A stretch of DNA of 64,000 nucleotides from Tamarix chinensis (GCA_030549775.1 CM060175.1:11120455-11184454), one strand, 5' to 3'. Shown: positions 12,102-25,300, counted from the stretch's first letter. Numbers and translations are program-made. The notes: generated from the letters alone by a model not told the origin.

Positions 12102-13250
12102 CTAATACCGAATGAATGAGTACACATGCTTGGCCCATTGGTCTCTAACTTCATAAATTTCATCAACATTATATTGCTGGCCTCGTGCATAGTCATTGGT
12201 GAAAAACTACAACGCCCATGTTTCAATTAATATACAGTTAGCCATTAGGTCAAAAATATATATGTCATGATTCATTAATAGAAAAATATGGAAAAGCAAA
12301 CATACATGGCTTGGATCTATGTTGACCGATCTATTCTGGACTATAAGATCCATTGCTCTACATTCATACTATCCACAATCATCGTCGTTTTGCTGTTGTG
12401 GAAATTGTCAAATGAATTCAGTTAGCTCTCTAACTATTATATATATATTTGAATTAAAACAAAATACAAAATATTTGTCTTCCTACTTACCATGATAGGC
12501 TCATATTGAAGATTCTTTGGGTCTGGGATACTATTCCCACCTCTCCTTTGATATGCCATCCGTAGTGCCCTAATAAATAGAGTTAGATACATAATATTGT
12601 AAGTATATATACCTCAAATAATGAAAGTAGAATATATATATGTATAAATAAGCTAATGAAGTAAGAAGTGAAAAGTATACTAACATGTCGATAAATTCCT
12701 TCCCACCACGACGAGCGACCTCAAAAGGCACGTCATAGGTTCGAAGGGAATCAAACACATAAACTTTATTAATATCATGTCGGACAACGTACAAAAACCA
12801 ATGTTTAGTTGCGAGGTGAGGAATGAGATAGAGCTTGTTGTGTCCCTCAATCAAAATGCGATCTGCTAAATAGTTTATGTGTCTACCCTCTATTATTGTA
12901 CTACTGTCAGCTATGTAGTATGGGCACACGAACACAATAGAGGACAACATTCCCTCCAATGTAGCACGGCTAGCTACCAACCTATATATGGACAACAATA
13001 ACAATGGATATTTGTTAATAACTAATAACTCATATAAGAGGTCGTAAAAATTCTATTTCTCCAAGAGTACTAAAATCTGAAATATGAAATAATTCTTATG
13101 TGACATAAATGACAACACTCGTGGTTGACATCCATTCCTGATTATAAATGTCGCTTATGTCAACCGTCGATACCATGTAATGAGCATCGTCCCTTCCAAC
13201 ATACTCAGGACGACAATCAATGGAAATATAATTATTCCCGAGGTAGTTTT
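12102..13250 (-). pseudogene. Ulp1-like (C48) protease half of CACTA gene
   Basis: This is the C-terminal, catalytic half of the fused CACTA gene, a SUMO-protease-like cysteine peptidase fold of unproven role in transposition. Visible in reading order: an N-terminal piece with YISIDCRPEYVG (13250-13100), a segment with LVASRATLEGMLSS then HWFLYVVRHDINKVYVFDSL (ORF 12570-13004; the catalytic His and Asp are the H of HW and the D of FDSL), and NDDDCG with the catalytic Cys at 12375-12377 (minus). A TAG at 12369-12371 follows DCG directly, where the family has Tyr. The tail ends DEIYEVRDQWAKHVYSF with a stop at 12102-12104. Introns separate these pieces. The gypsy element interrupts the same exon at 13250; the reading frame is continuous across the empty site. 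Confidence 0.85.
13246..13250. repeat. Gypsy target-site duplication GTTTT (left)
   Basis: GTTTT precedes the 5' LTR and recurs exactly after the 3' LTR at 20136-20140, a perfect 5-bp TSD. Confidence 0.95.
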
Positions 13251-14075
13251 TGATGTGAATCTTAAGAATTTATATTTAATTAATTTTGAAAATTGCTATG
13301 AATTAATTACTTATAATTGTTTGTCTTATTTGATGAATTAATAGGAGTGTAATGCAGCATATGGATTCTGTGGAACTTTGGATAGAGTTGCTAGGAAGTG
13401 CAGATTATGTATGTGAAGTGTGCAGATTATGTAAATTTTTGTTAATAACTTGTAATCCCATATGATGCATTCACCGGTCGAAATTGGCTAATGGAAATTA
13501 GGTCGGTTGTATAATCTGCCACCCGGTCCTTAATATTGGACTAGATGGATTGTGGATTAATCAATCCTTAATAGCCATGATTAGCTAAAGTATTATTTTA
13601 GCTGATGGGAAATTAAGTCTTAAACTTAATTGTATTTGGGACATTTTTTATGTTGGGATCATGTGGGCTGGTCGACTAATTTGTGGCCCAAAATATTAAT
13701 GCCTTTTGTTCTTTCAGGCTCTTGTATTCGTTGGTCTGTATTGTATTTATCGACGTATACGGTCTGTCATGTACATATATATAGCCTGTGTACATGTAAT
13801 ACGGGATACTTTTTACAGAATAATATTTGGGCTAATTCTTGAATCTTCTCGCGACTTATTCTTCTCTCTCTCGCTCGTCTTCTCTGAATCTGCTCTCTCT
13901 CGTACTTTGATCGATCTTGATCATTCACCTTCAAATTTCAGTCGCCGTTGTACAAATTGTGCCTCTGAATCTTTGGTCTTCCTTTCGAGTTGTTCCTTAG
14001 GCTGAACCGGCGAATTGAACATTGCGCTCGATTAATCTTTCGATCCTTTCGAGAAACCCTAACTGGTTTCCATCA
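13251..14075 (+). repeat. 5' LTR of the gypsy element
   Basis: 825 bp, TGATGTGAAT..GTTTCCATCA. Promoter candidates include a TATATATA-like stretch at about 13773. The last 200 bp are rich in CTCTCTCTCG and TCGATC. It is 16 bp shorter than the 3' LTR because of a CTCTCGCTCG-type expansion in the other copy. Confidence 0.95.
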
Positions 14076-14077
14076 TT

Positions 14078-14090
14078 TGGTATCAGAGCC
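14078..14090 (+). other. Primer-binding site for initiator Met tRNA
   Basis: TGGTATCAGAGCC begins two bases after the 5' LTR. It is complementary to the 3' end of plant initiator methionine tRNA, the primer usual for this class. Confidence 0.93.
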
Positions 14091-14747
14091 TCGATTATTA
14101 GAGTGCTCATAGTTTCTTTGTTACTGATTAAGTTTTCTTCCATTTTTGAGTCGATTTCTGTATTTCGCTAACCCTATCTTGAGGTGTGCAATTTTAGGGT
14201 TTACAGCGACGAAGACTGTTTCGATTCTCGTCGTTCTAAAACCGGCGATTAAAGTGTTTTGGTCCGCTGTTTTGAAAGTCTGAAAAGAAACCCTAATCGA
14301 CCTAGGGTTTGGTCAAGAACTTGAATCTTGGTAACTTCGATTCGTAAATTTTCTTGTTTAATACTACTATCTGCTATACTTAATTTCCAATTTCTTCGCA
14401 CATTACTTGTTTGTTAATAAGTATACAGGTTAATAACATAACCGGCGAACCATTTTGGTTTCAAGAAAAGGGATAGACCTCCAAGAAGAGGGTTACCCTA
14501 GATAAGTGAATTAATTGCTTAAGCAGACGTGGTAATATCGTTCTCTCTTACCTAATCATTATTTTCAAATTATTATAGACATTGAATAAATCTGAGTAAG
14601 CTTTAGTGTTGCTATTATTGTTAATATTTGATACTGTGATACTTCTTGAGACTATATTGTGTGTTCTGTTGTCTGAAATTCTTGAATAAGTTGTTTTTGT
14701 TAATTAAATTGCTGCTGTGTTAGTTGTTTAAACCTAAAAATTTCATT
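14091..14747 (+). other. Untranslated leader of the gypsy element
   Basis: About 650 bp between the primer-binding site and the first gag ATG. No ORF of interest; packaging and dimerisation signals would be expected here but cannot be identified by eye. Confidence 0.6.
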
Positions 14748-17700
14748 ATGTCTAACAATGGTCAGTCAGTGAATCAATCTGTGTCTAGTAATGATCTTTT
14801 AGAAACCCTTAGAACTTTTCAAGAACAAATGACTGCACAATTTGCTGTGTTATTTGCTAACCTAGAACAAAGATTAGGGGAACAGGAAGTAAGAATCAAT
14901 GAGTTGCAACATAACAGAGTTGAAACTAATCAGGCAGGAGTTTTAGGAAGGGCTCCAATGGATCCTAGGATTAGAATTCCACCCATAGCTAATCTAGAGG
15001 AGTTGGAAGACCAAGTATCTCACAATAGTGATAGGATGCCTAGACAGAACAATAGGCAGGATAGGGAATTAGAGTTCATTGATAGGAATTTGATTAATCT
15101 TAAGCTTAGTATACCAGGGTTTAATGGTAGGAATGACCCTGATTATTATTTTGAATGGGAAAGGAAAATAGAACTAGTATTTGAGTGTCATAATTACTCT
15201 GAAGAAAAGAAAATTAAGGTGGCTGTAGTAGAATTTACTGAGTATGCATCCTCTTGGTATCATAATTTGGTGTTAACTAGACGAAGGTGTGGGGAACCAC
15301 CTATACAGACTTGGGCAGAATATAAAACCTTAATGAGAAAGAGATTTGTGCCAAGTTACTATTATAGGGAGTTGCATAAGAGGTTGCAAACTATTAGTCA
15401 AGGAGTGAGGACAGTGGATGACTATTATAAAGAATTAGAAGTTTTGATTATTAGGACAGGAGTTATTGAGGATGATGATGCTACCATGGCTAGGTTTCTG
15501 AGTGGATTAAATTCAGAGATAGCTGATAAAGTAGAACTGTATCCTTGTGGAACCTTGAATGAAATGGTGAATATAGCTACTAAGATAGAGATTCAATTAA
15601 GGAAATCTAGGCAATATAAAACCCCTGGGATTGGGTTTAAGACTACTATAAGGAGAAATTTTGGGGGAAATACTTCTGGAAACTGGAAGAATAATAGTAA
15701 GGTAGAATTTAAGGAAAGAAACAATGAAGCTAAGTTAGGACAGAAGTTTGAAAAGGGTAAGAATGTGATGACAAATCCTGTAAATGGATCAAACAGGACT
15801 AGGGATATTAAATGTTTTAGGTGTGGAGGCTTAGGACATATAGCTTCTGAATGTCCAAAGAAGAGAAACATTTTGATTAGAGAGTTTGGAGATATAGAAT
15901 CTGAATCTGAAGAAGAAGAGGAAGAGGTCAATATAGTTGTAAAGGATGATAGTGACCTAGAAGAGGAAGTAGAATTACCAGTGAGTAGGGATCTTTTTGT
16001 GGTTCGAAGGGCTTTAAATAGTAATAAATTACCTGATTCTAATGCTATACAGAGAGAAAATATATTCCATACTCGATGTTTAATTGATGATAAGTGCTTT
16101 AACATGGCCATAGATAGTGGTAGTTGTATTAATGCTGCTAGTACCCTGTTGGTGTCTAAGTTAGTATTAACCACTACTAAACATCCAAAACCATATAGAT
16201 TGCAATGGATTAATGAATTGGGAGATGTTAAGGTTAGTCAACAAGTTTTAGTGAATTTAAAGTTAGGAAAATATGAAGATTTTGTTTTATGTGACATAGT
16301 TCCTATGCATGCTGCTCACCTGTTATTAGGTAGGCCTTGGCAATATGATAGGAGGGTAATACATGATGGCTATAAAAATAGGTATACAGTACAGAAGGAT
16401 GATAAAAGGATTGTCTTAGCACCTATGTCTCCAAAAGAAATATTTGAGGATCAAACCAAAATTAAATCTGATTATAAGGAGTTATCTAAGTCTAATTTGG
16501 AGAATGATCTTAGTACAAAGGACATGAACGGAACTTTTGGATTTTATGCTAAAGGTAAGGATGTAGGAAAGGCAATAAAAAGAAATGCCAATGTGTACTT
16601 GATGTTTTTTAAGGACTGTTATGAGTGTCAGAGAGGAATAATTGAAGAAGTACCTAGTACAGTGAAACTGTTATTGGAAGAATATAGTGAGTTGTTTCCT
16701 GAGGACATACCTAGTGGATTACCTCCATTAAGGGGAATAGAACATCAGATAGATTTTATTCCAGGAGCTGTTATACCAAACAGACCTACTTATAGAGCCA
16801 ATCCTGAAGAGGTTAAGGAATTAAAAAGACAAGTTTCTGAACTGTTAAGTAAAGGATATATTAAGGAGTCTATGAGTCCTTGTGCAGTACCAGTGTTATT
16901 AGTACCTAAAAAGGATGGTAGTTGGAGAATGTGTGTGGATAGCAGGGCAGTAAATAAGATAACTATTAAGTATAGATATCCAATTCCTAGGCTTGATGAA
17001 ATGTTGGATCAATTGCATGGTGCTGTTATATTTTCTAAAATAGATTTAAAAAGTGGGTATCATCAAATTAGAATGAAACCAGGAGATGAGTGGAAAACAA
17101 CTTTTAAGACTAATTTTGGATTATATGAATGGTTAGTAATGCCTTTTGGGTTGTCAAATGCTCCTAGTACTTTTATGAGACTTATGAACTATGTGTTAAG
17201 GGAATTTATTGGAAAATTTGTGGTTGTTTATTTTGATGATATAATTATATATAGTAAATCCTTAGAGGAACACCTGAAACACTTAAGGATTATTTTGAAT
17301 GTGTTTAAAACAGAACAGTTTTATGCTAATTTAGCTAAGTCTAGATTTTGTTTGGAGAGTGTGGTTTTCTTAGGATTTGTGGTAGGAAAAGAGGGTGTAT
17401 CTGTAGATGAAGAAAAGGTTAGAGCTATTCAGGAATGACCTATGCCAAAGAGTGTAACTGAAGTAAGAAGTTGTCATGGATAGTGTTATTTTTACAGGAG
17501 ATTTGTGAGAAACTTTAGTACTATAGCTGCCCCCTTGACTGCCATAACAAAGAAGGATAATGGGTTTACTTGGGGATTAGAACAACAACAATCTTTTGAG
17601 ACACTTAAGACTAAATTAACCCAAGCACCCGTGTTGAGTCTTCCTGACTTTGAAAAGATGTTTGAATTAGATTGTGATGCTTTAAGGTTAGGAATAGGGG

Positions 17701-19290
17701 CTGTACTTTCTTAAGAAGGAAAACCAATAGCTTATTTTAGTGAGAAATTAAATGGTAGTACATTGAATTATTCTACTTATGAAAAAGAGCTGTATGCTTT
17801 AGTAAGGGCTTTGGAAGTGTGGCAACATTATTTGTGGCATAGAGAATTTGTAATTAATACTGATCAAGAAGCTATTAAGTATTTAAAAAGTCAATCAAAG
17901 TTAAATAGGAGACAAGGTAGATGGATAGAATTCATTGAGAGTTTTCCTTACATAATTAAATATAAGAAAGGTAGTGATAATATAGTTGCAGATGCTTTAT
18001 CTAGGAGATATGCTTTATTAAATGCTGCTGATGCTACTTTATTAGGTTTTTCCAGTATTAAACTATTATACTTGGAAGATACTGATTTTAAAGAAATCTA
18101 TAAAAGGTGTGAAGTTTTTTCACAGGGAAAGTATTTTATTAATGAAGGATACTTGTTTAGAGAAAATAGGTTGTGTATTCCTGCATGCTCTTATAGAGGG
18201 TTATTAATTCAAGAAGCCCATAGTGGTGGGTTAATGGCACATCTAGGATCTTAGAAAACTTTAGATGTTTTAATTGAACATTTTTACTGGCCACACATGA
18301 AAAAGGATGTTTTAAAACATTGTGTCAATTGTATTAATTGTAGGCAGGAAAAAACTACTTCAAAACCTTTTGGTTTATATACTCCCTTACCTGTCTCTAA
18401 CCATCCTTAGGTTGATGTATCTTTGGATTTTGTTTTAGGATTACCTAGGACTAATAGAGCTAAAGATTCAATAATGGTTGTAGTAGATAGGTTCAGTAAG
18501 ATGGCTCATTTTATACCTTGTAATAAAACAAATGATGCTGTAGCAGTGGCTGAATTATTTTTTTCTAATGTGGTTAAATTACATGGAATTCCTAAGACTA
18601 TAGTTTCAGACAGAGATGTTAAGTTTTTAAGTCATTTTTGGAAGGTTTTGTGGGGAAAATTAGGGACTAAGTTATTGTTTTCTACAACTTGTCACCCTCA
18701 AACTGATGGTCAAACTGAGGTAGTTAATAGAACATTAGGAAACATGTTAAGAGCTGTCCTTGGGAATAATCTTAAACAATGGGAATATGTTTTACCTCAA
18801 GTGGAATTTGCTTATAATAGGACTTTACATTCTAAAACTAATAAAACTCCATTTGAGATTGTTTATGGTTTTAATCCATTAACTCCATTAGATTTGAGTC
18901 CTTTACCTCATGCTAAATTGCAAATTTTCGATGCTGAATCTAGAGCTGATAATATAAAAAGAATACATGAGACTGTAAGCCAACAGATTAATAAAAAGGT
19001 GCAACAGATGGCAGAACATGCTAATAAAAGAAGGAGAAAAATAATTTTTAAACCTGGAGATTTAGTCTAGGTTCACCTTAGGAAAGAAAGGTTTCCAAAT
19101 TTTAGAAAGTCAAAGTTGGACCCTAGAGGAGATGGACCATTTACTGTATTAGAGAAAATTAATGATAATGCTTATAAAATTTATTTACCTGTTAAATTTG
19201 GGAATGTGAGTAATTCTTTCAATGTGGCTGATCTTAGTCCATTTCTAGGACTTATTCAGGTTTCAGAGGCGAAACCTTTCCAAGAAGAGG
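14748..19290 (+). pseudogene. Gypsy gag-pol polyprotein, disrupted
   Basis: The first ATG is at 14748; the frame opens slightly upstream at a TTG. The first 896 codons are open. They hold a gag domain (about residues 110-260), a CCHC zinc knuckle CFRCGGLGHIASEC at 356-369, a retroviral-type aspartic protease with DSG at 456-458, and reverse transcriptase with MPFGLSNAP and catalytic YFDD at 828-831. A TGA at 17436 ends the open frame. Beyond it, RNase H (17505-18010), the integrase zinc finger with CVNCINC, and the integrase core (DFVLGLP, VSDRD, TEVVNR for D,D,E; 18423-18900) continue the same polyprotein, broken by stops near 17712, 18252, 18408 and 19068. Several stops replace a family Trp or Gln. 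The C-terminus ends NVADLSPF near the LTR. Confidence 0.93.
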
Positions 19291-19294
19291 GGAA
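19281..19294 (+). other. Polypurine tract of the gypsy element
   Basis: CAAGAAGAGGGGAA directly precedes the 3' LTR start TGATG. This is where plus-strand DNA synthesis would be primed, and it fixes the LTR boundary at 19295. Confidence 0.85.
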
Positions 19295-20135
19295 TGATGT
19301 GAATCTTAAGAATTTATATTTAATTAATTTTGAAAATTGCTGTGAATTAATTACTTATAATTTTTTGTCTTATTTGATGAATTAATAGGAGTGTAATGCA
19401 GCATATGGATTCTGTGGAACTTTGGATACAGTTGCTGGGAAGTGCAGATTATGTATTTGAAGTGTGCAGATTATGTAAATTTTTGTTAATAACTTGTAAT
19501 CCCATATGATGCATTCGCCGATCGAAATTGGCTAATGAAAATTAGGTCGGTTGTATAATCCGCCACCCGGTCCTTAATATTGGACTAGATGGATTGTGGA
19601 TTAATCAATCCTTAATAGCCATGATTAGCTAAAGTATTATTTTAGCTGATGGGAAATTAAGTCTTAAACTTAATTGTATTTGGGACATTTTTTATGTTGG
19701 GATCATGTGGGCTGGTCGACTAATTTGTGGCCCAAAATATTAATGCCTTTTTTTCTTTCAGGGCCTTGTATTCGTTGGTCTGTATTGTATTTGTCGACGT
19801 ATACGGTCTGTCATGTACATATATATAGCCTGTGTACATGTAATACGGGATACTTTTGACAAAATAATATTTGGGCTGATTCTTGAATCTTCTCGCGACT
19901 TATTCTTCTCTCTCTCGGCGATTCTCTCGCTCGCTCGTCTTCTCTGAATCTGCTCTCTCTCTCACTTTGATCGATCTTGATCATTCACCTTCAAATTTCA
20001 GTCGTCGTTGTACAAACTGTGCCTCTGAATCTTTGGTCTTCCTTTCGAGTTGTTCCTTAGGCTCAACCGGTGAATCGAACATTGCGCTCGATTAATCTTT
20101 CGATCCTTTCGAGAAACCCTAACAGGTTTCCATCA
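19295..20135 (+). repeat. 3' LTR of the gypsy element
   Basis: 841 bp, TGATG..CATCA, about 97 % identical by eye to 13251-14075. It is followed by the TSD GTTTT at 20136-20140. Confidence 0.95.
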
Positions 20136-22212
20136 GTTTTGGGCATAGAAATATAATAAAGCTAATGCTGGTGGAGGTTGGCATATTTCCGAAGAAGGAT
20201 TTTTTTGTGGGGCAACTGATTTTTCAGATTTAGCTCTCCTTCCTTTGGCAGGGCCCTCTTTTGTGTTGCTCGTTCTACTAGTACCTCTCTTAGTTTTACT
20301 AGCAGGAGCAGTCTACTTCTTTGATTCCTTAAATAATAATAATAATAAAAATATGTATTGAGCATATATATATGAAAAAGGTATAAACAATGTAACTACT
20401 AAACTAGGTCTAATGAAGATATTGAATGTCAATACCTCTTCAGTAGTGAGACGTATCTGATCCACAGGCCAAGGCACGAAGCTTCTATGAGCTTCTAGCA
20501 CTGTGGCTGCCTCATCGCCCTCTTTATAACAAGGTAAGGGCGCACTACCAATGATTGGAGTATCAATACTCACAGGCCTTGTAAGTAGGGCTAAGTTGTA
20601 CCCATGGACAGTTTGCGTTTGGGTACTGTGACTGATGCAGACCCTTCCTTTCGCCAAAAGAGTTGAAAGATCATTCCCTAACAAGTCACATTTATGAAAA
20701 CCCTAAAGAAAATATACACATTATTAATTATTTATGACACCGAATACATTTAATAAAAATTCATAGTTATGTAATGCTTACCTCGTAAAGACAAGAAAGA
20801 CGTGCATCAGCCTCACAACTGTCTTTGACACTATTTACATTAGGTATGTGAAGCTGATCATGGTCGATTGAATCGGATAGCTTATACCCTTGAGATTTAA
20901 TAAATTACAACTCTTGCTCCATTGTTGCCATTCGTTCAAATGCCACGTTCAATTTCTGTGTGAGGATGGCGACTTGTTCATCAGTGTTATGAAAACCACG
21001 AGATCGACCACGTACGCTCATTCTCGTAACACCTAATCCAAGACCCCTATTTCTTCCAGGGTGTTCTACAATTCCTATAGCCTGTGATACAATGTTATAT
21101 TGGTCTACCCCCTCCTCACCATCTGACGCTTGAAGTTCGTCCTGTAATGTATATAATATATGTAAAATTATCTTACATGAATAAGCATAATATAATAGTT
21201 TTCTAAAAGAAAAGTAAGTAGGGTTCCAAATATCTACAAACTTACAATTTTTGTTGCTGCAACATCTACATCTTCATTAATATATCCATCTTTTGTTGCC
21301 CTAGCCTTCTTCCATAATGTACCAATATTAATGGACGAGGTACATGGGTCTAAGTCTTGGGCTATGAGCTATAAATCAAAAAATATTCTTATAATGTACA
21401 AATATTATGAAATTTGTTAATACGCGGTAAATAGATAAATCACAAAATGCATACCAACTCCTCTTCAAGGGCCGCATACCCTTTGCGAGCCATATTATGC
21501 CGATATTTATTATGCTTCGTAATCTCTTTATTTTTGGCACTTTTTTCCTATGTGAAAAGCCAAAACATAGTGACATAGTTATTTCAATATTATGCACAAT
21601 ACTAGGATCGATAAAAAAAAATATTTGTTATCTAACAAATACCTTAAAATCACCCGTAAGACGATATGTAATAAATTGGTTCCAACTTTCTTGATCGATG
21701 AAACCGTATTGTTTGGGTGGATTCTACTGTAGAGAATCATCCCTCTTTCTGTACATTTTCCTACGAGCTAAATATGACCTAAATGTTCTTAGACACTCCC
21801 CACAATGTCTAAGAAGCCATTTCTTCCTATTCTTTGGCACATTAAACACTCTTTGCATTGTAAGACATACAAATGTATACCGATATTAATGTATTAAAAT
21901 TAATAACATTTTACATACAAAAATGATTACATAAAATAGTATATTTACCGTGATTTCTTGCCAAATATTCTCCTTATGACTCGTTGGAACCTGCTTCCAA
22001 TTATTATAGGAGATAGGAACACGATTACGTGTCACAAGTGAAATGTAAGTCAAGAACATGTCTACATAAGAGTCAATGGGAAGATTGTAAGTATTCCATC
22101 CCAACTCGACCAGTTCTCCTTTATTCCTCATATCTGTGATGATTCTCATAATTGTCAGCCCTCTTTTCCCTTCTTCATCACTGCTGTCCCTATCAATATT
22201 TTTATTCGCCAT
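20136..22212 (-). pseudogene. Transposase_24 (Ptta/En/Spm) half of CACTA gene
   Basis: N-terminal half of the gene whose protease half lies at 12102-13250. Start ATG at 22210-22212, 120 bp downstream of the TNP2 frame. Exons in order: GLTIMRIITDMRNKGELVEL and NNWKQVPTSHKENIWQEITV (21940-22212); KYGFIDQ-like and ESWNQFITYRLTGDF (about 21660-21850, with one in-frame stop); KNKEITKHNKYRHNMARKGY (about 21450-21550); a piece near 21240-21360; HPGRNRGLGLGVTRM (about 20920-21140); then LLGNDLSTLLAKGRV and RSFVPWPVDQIRL (20440-20690). This is the layout of TNPA-like CACTA proteins, thought to bind subterminal repeats. The final exon runs into the gypsy insertion site. Confidence 0.85.
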
Positions 22213-22330
22213 ATCTCTAAAAAAATCAATAAATAAATTATGTTATAATGTTATGTATTGAGCATAATTGAGTTGAAAAATTCATTTAAAAAAACCAACA
22301 TAGATATTATATGTTACAATATTATTACCC

Positions 22331-25300
22331 TCATTGCCTTCTTTTCCTTCTTTTTTTCCCCCTTGTTTTCGGATTAGATTGTATTACTTCACGATGATCA
22401 TCCCTGACATATATTTCCTCCTCATTAATTGTATTGTTATCATTGTTCAATAATTGAGTTGCTTGCACAGCTGAGACATACTCGTTATTCCAATTGGCAT
22501 CATTTTCATCATCACATTCATTGGCATTTCTTTTTTTCGTAGATAGTACTACAGACCATCTGTTATCAGCAGAGTTAGTGACATAGACTACTTGTGTCAC
22601 TTGTGATGCTAAGATGAATGAGCCTTGTTTATGCCCTGCCCTATTAAGACCTATTAATGTGAATCCATCTTCATATCTAACCCCACTGTCGTTATCAACC
22701 CATCTGCAGCCGAATATAGGGATTTTAAATACAGTGTAATCTAACTCCCGTATATGTTCAATCACATTATAATAATTCATATCTACATAAGTTGGATTCT
22801 TATCTTTCGCACTAGCAACATGCATTGCCTCAGCCACTAAAGTCACCCTACTGTTATGCATTGTACTCTTCCCATCTTGTTCTTTTGTATACAAAGTGCA
22901 ACCGTTGATCACATAACTAGTATATTGAAAAACTTCATAACGAGGTTTCTGAGACAACCAATGCAGGGGTTCGGAAATTAAAGTTGGGGAATGTCCGATG
23001 AGTGGAATGATGTGATATCTTATCCAATCAATAAAGGAAATATTATGTTTATCGATAATCCATTTCTTAGTCTTTGATGGATTTTCAATCCGTAAAGAAG
23101 TCATATGCTCTTCAATGTATGGTTGAACATCATCACTATTGTGTAATACATATAGATGTGCTGCACGGAACATGTTAGGGTCTACATGCCCAAACTGTTT
23201 GCTTCTAATACCCTGTCCTTCAAATTTGCCCATATGTCGAGACTTAGGAATACCAAGAGCTTCAGCACTTGACAAGTACTTTGTGCAAAACTCAATTGCC
23301 TCTTCCACTAGGTAACTCTTAACAATACATCCTTCTGGCCGATATCGATTCTTCACATAACTTTTATCAACTTCATAAACCATTCAAAGGGGTACATCCA
23401 ATGCCCATGAACAGGTCCTAACATCTTTATCTCATAAACTAAATGAATAGTTAGATGTACCATAATGTCAAAGAATGACGGTGGAAAATACATTTCAAGT
23501 TGGCACAAAATAATCACAATCCCTTTTTGCAAGGCGACCAAACTATCAGGATGTATAACTTTAGAGAAAACGGATTTAAAAAACCAACAAAGCCTCGTGA
23601 TAGTAATTCGAACACGTTTTGGAAAAATTCCACATATAGCTATCGACAACAAGTGCTGCATCAAGATATGACAATCATGAGACTTCATGTTAATTAATTT
23701 CAACTCTTTCATCGATACGAGCCTTCTGAAATTTGAAGAATACCCTTCCGGAACCTTGACACTGTGCAAGAATTCACAAAATGAAATTTTCTCTTTGAAA
23801 GAGTATGACACGCCGACGGTAAATATGTTCTTCTGCCGTTGTCTCGCGGTGTCAGTTCCCGTCTAATACCTATTTCTTCCATATCCATTCGAGTATTTAT
23901 CCCATCTTTAGTCTTGCGTGGAACATTAAGTAATGTGCCAACAAGACTGTCACATATATTTTTCTCAATATGCATCACATCAAGGGCATATCTCATGTAG
24001 AAAGATTCCCAATAAGGAAGGTTAGAGAATATTGACATCTTCTTCCACCAAACTGATGGAGGCTTATCTTTATTCTTCTTCCCAAACTTGACACTCAAAT
24101 GTTTCATCTTCAGCCACACTTGTCGACCCATCAACCGGATTGGTGCCTGCCCTTCTTCTCGAAATCCATTGAACGCTTTTCTTTGCCTACGATAATGATG
24201 ATTCTTTAGTAAAAACCTACGATGCCCAAGGAACACAGTCTTTCGGCCATGTGTTAGCTGAACAAATGAAGTATTCCCCTCACATATCGGACATGTATAA
24301 TGGCCTTTCACACTATAACCTGACAAGTTGCCATACGCCGGAAAATCATTTATAGTAGAGAATAACAATGCTCTCAAAGTGAAATTTTCTTAACCATATC
24401 CATCAAATACTTCAATGCCCATGTCCCATAAGAACTTCAAATCATCAATCAATGGTGCCAAATAAACATCAATATCATTCCCAGGTTGGTTTGGCCCGGA
24501 AATGAGTAAAGACAACATCATATACTTGCGTTTCATCTAGAGCCACGGAGGTAAATTGTATATAACCAAAATCACTGGCCATAAACTATAGCTGCCTTGA
24601 TTGTACGGATTCATTCCATCCGTAGAAAGCGCAAGGCGCACATTTCTTGCTTCTTTACCAAATTCAGGAAACAACCCATCAATCGTCATCTATTGTGGAG
24701 AGTCAGAGAGATGTCTAAGAAGCCCGTCATCTATCTTGTCATCAGCATGCCATCTTAGGTTCTTGGCATATTCAATATCATTAAACATCCGCATTAATCT
24801 TGGTATTATAGGAAAATACCATAACACCTTAGTGGGCACCTTGTTCTTCTTGTATCGTGGTACTTTGCATTCAGGTTTAGGACAACTATCCAAAGATGCA
24901 TTGTCATTGCGATATAAAATACAATCATTAGGGCATGCATGTATCTTCTCATAACTCATTCCCATAGAGGATAGAATCTTCTTCGCTTCATACGTACGAT
25001 CGGGTAGAACATTATCATTAGGAAGCATATCCTTCACAAGTGACAATAATTCTCTGAAACTCTTATCACTCCATCCGTTACATGCCTTTAAGTTGTACAA
25101 CCTTAAAGTAGCGGATAATCGCGTAAACGTCTTACAATCACCGTACAAAGGTTTCTTCGAGTCATTCAATAACTTCTCAAACATTTTTGGACAATCCCGA
25201 ACACTTTCCTCAAACTTTTGAGTCATCTCCTCTAACGAATGTCCCTCATAGTTATCAAATGATGATCCACTACTATCCCTCCTAACATCGTCATTTTCAT

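Larger units (their letters stand above)
13251..20135 (+). mobile_element. CRM-like Ty3/gypsy LTR retrotransposon
   Basis: A structurally complete element: two LTRs (13251-14075 and 19295-20135), both TGATG..CATCA, an initiator-Met-tRNA primer-binding site, gag-pol in order gag-protease-RT-RNase H-integrase, a polypurine tract and a perfect GTTTT TSD. The TGATG start, the integrase tail that runs almost into the 3' LTR without a classical chromodomain, and phrases such as [15 protein letters not shown] fit the centromeric (CRM) lineage; lineage rests on recall, not on a tree. LTRs differ by roughly two dozen substitutions plus a 16-bp length difference by eye (about 3 %). Premature stops in pol mean it is not autonomous now. 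Confidence 0.95.

Noticed and set aside
13630..14005. Short plus-strand ORFs in the 5' LTR, repeated at 19674-20095
   Set aside because: They occur identically in both LTRs, have no initiation context of note and no recognised domain; LTR sequence explains them.
14078..14090. Possible tRNA gene remnant
   Set aside because: Only 13 bp complementary to the initiator Met tRNA end, directly inside an LTR: a primer-binding site.
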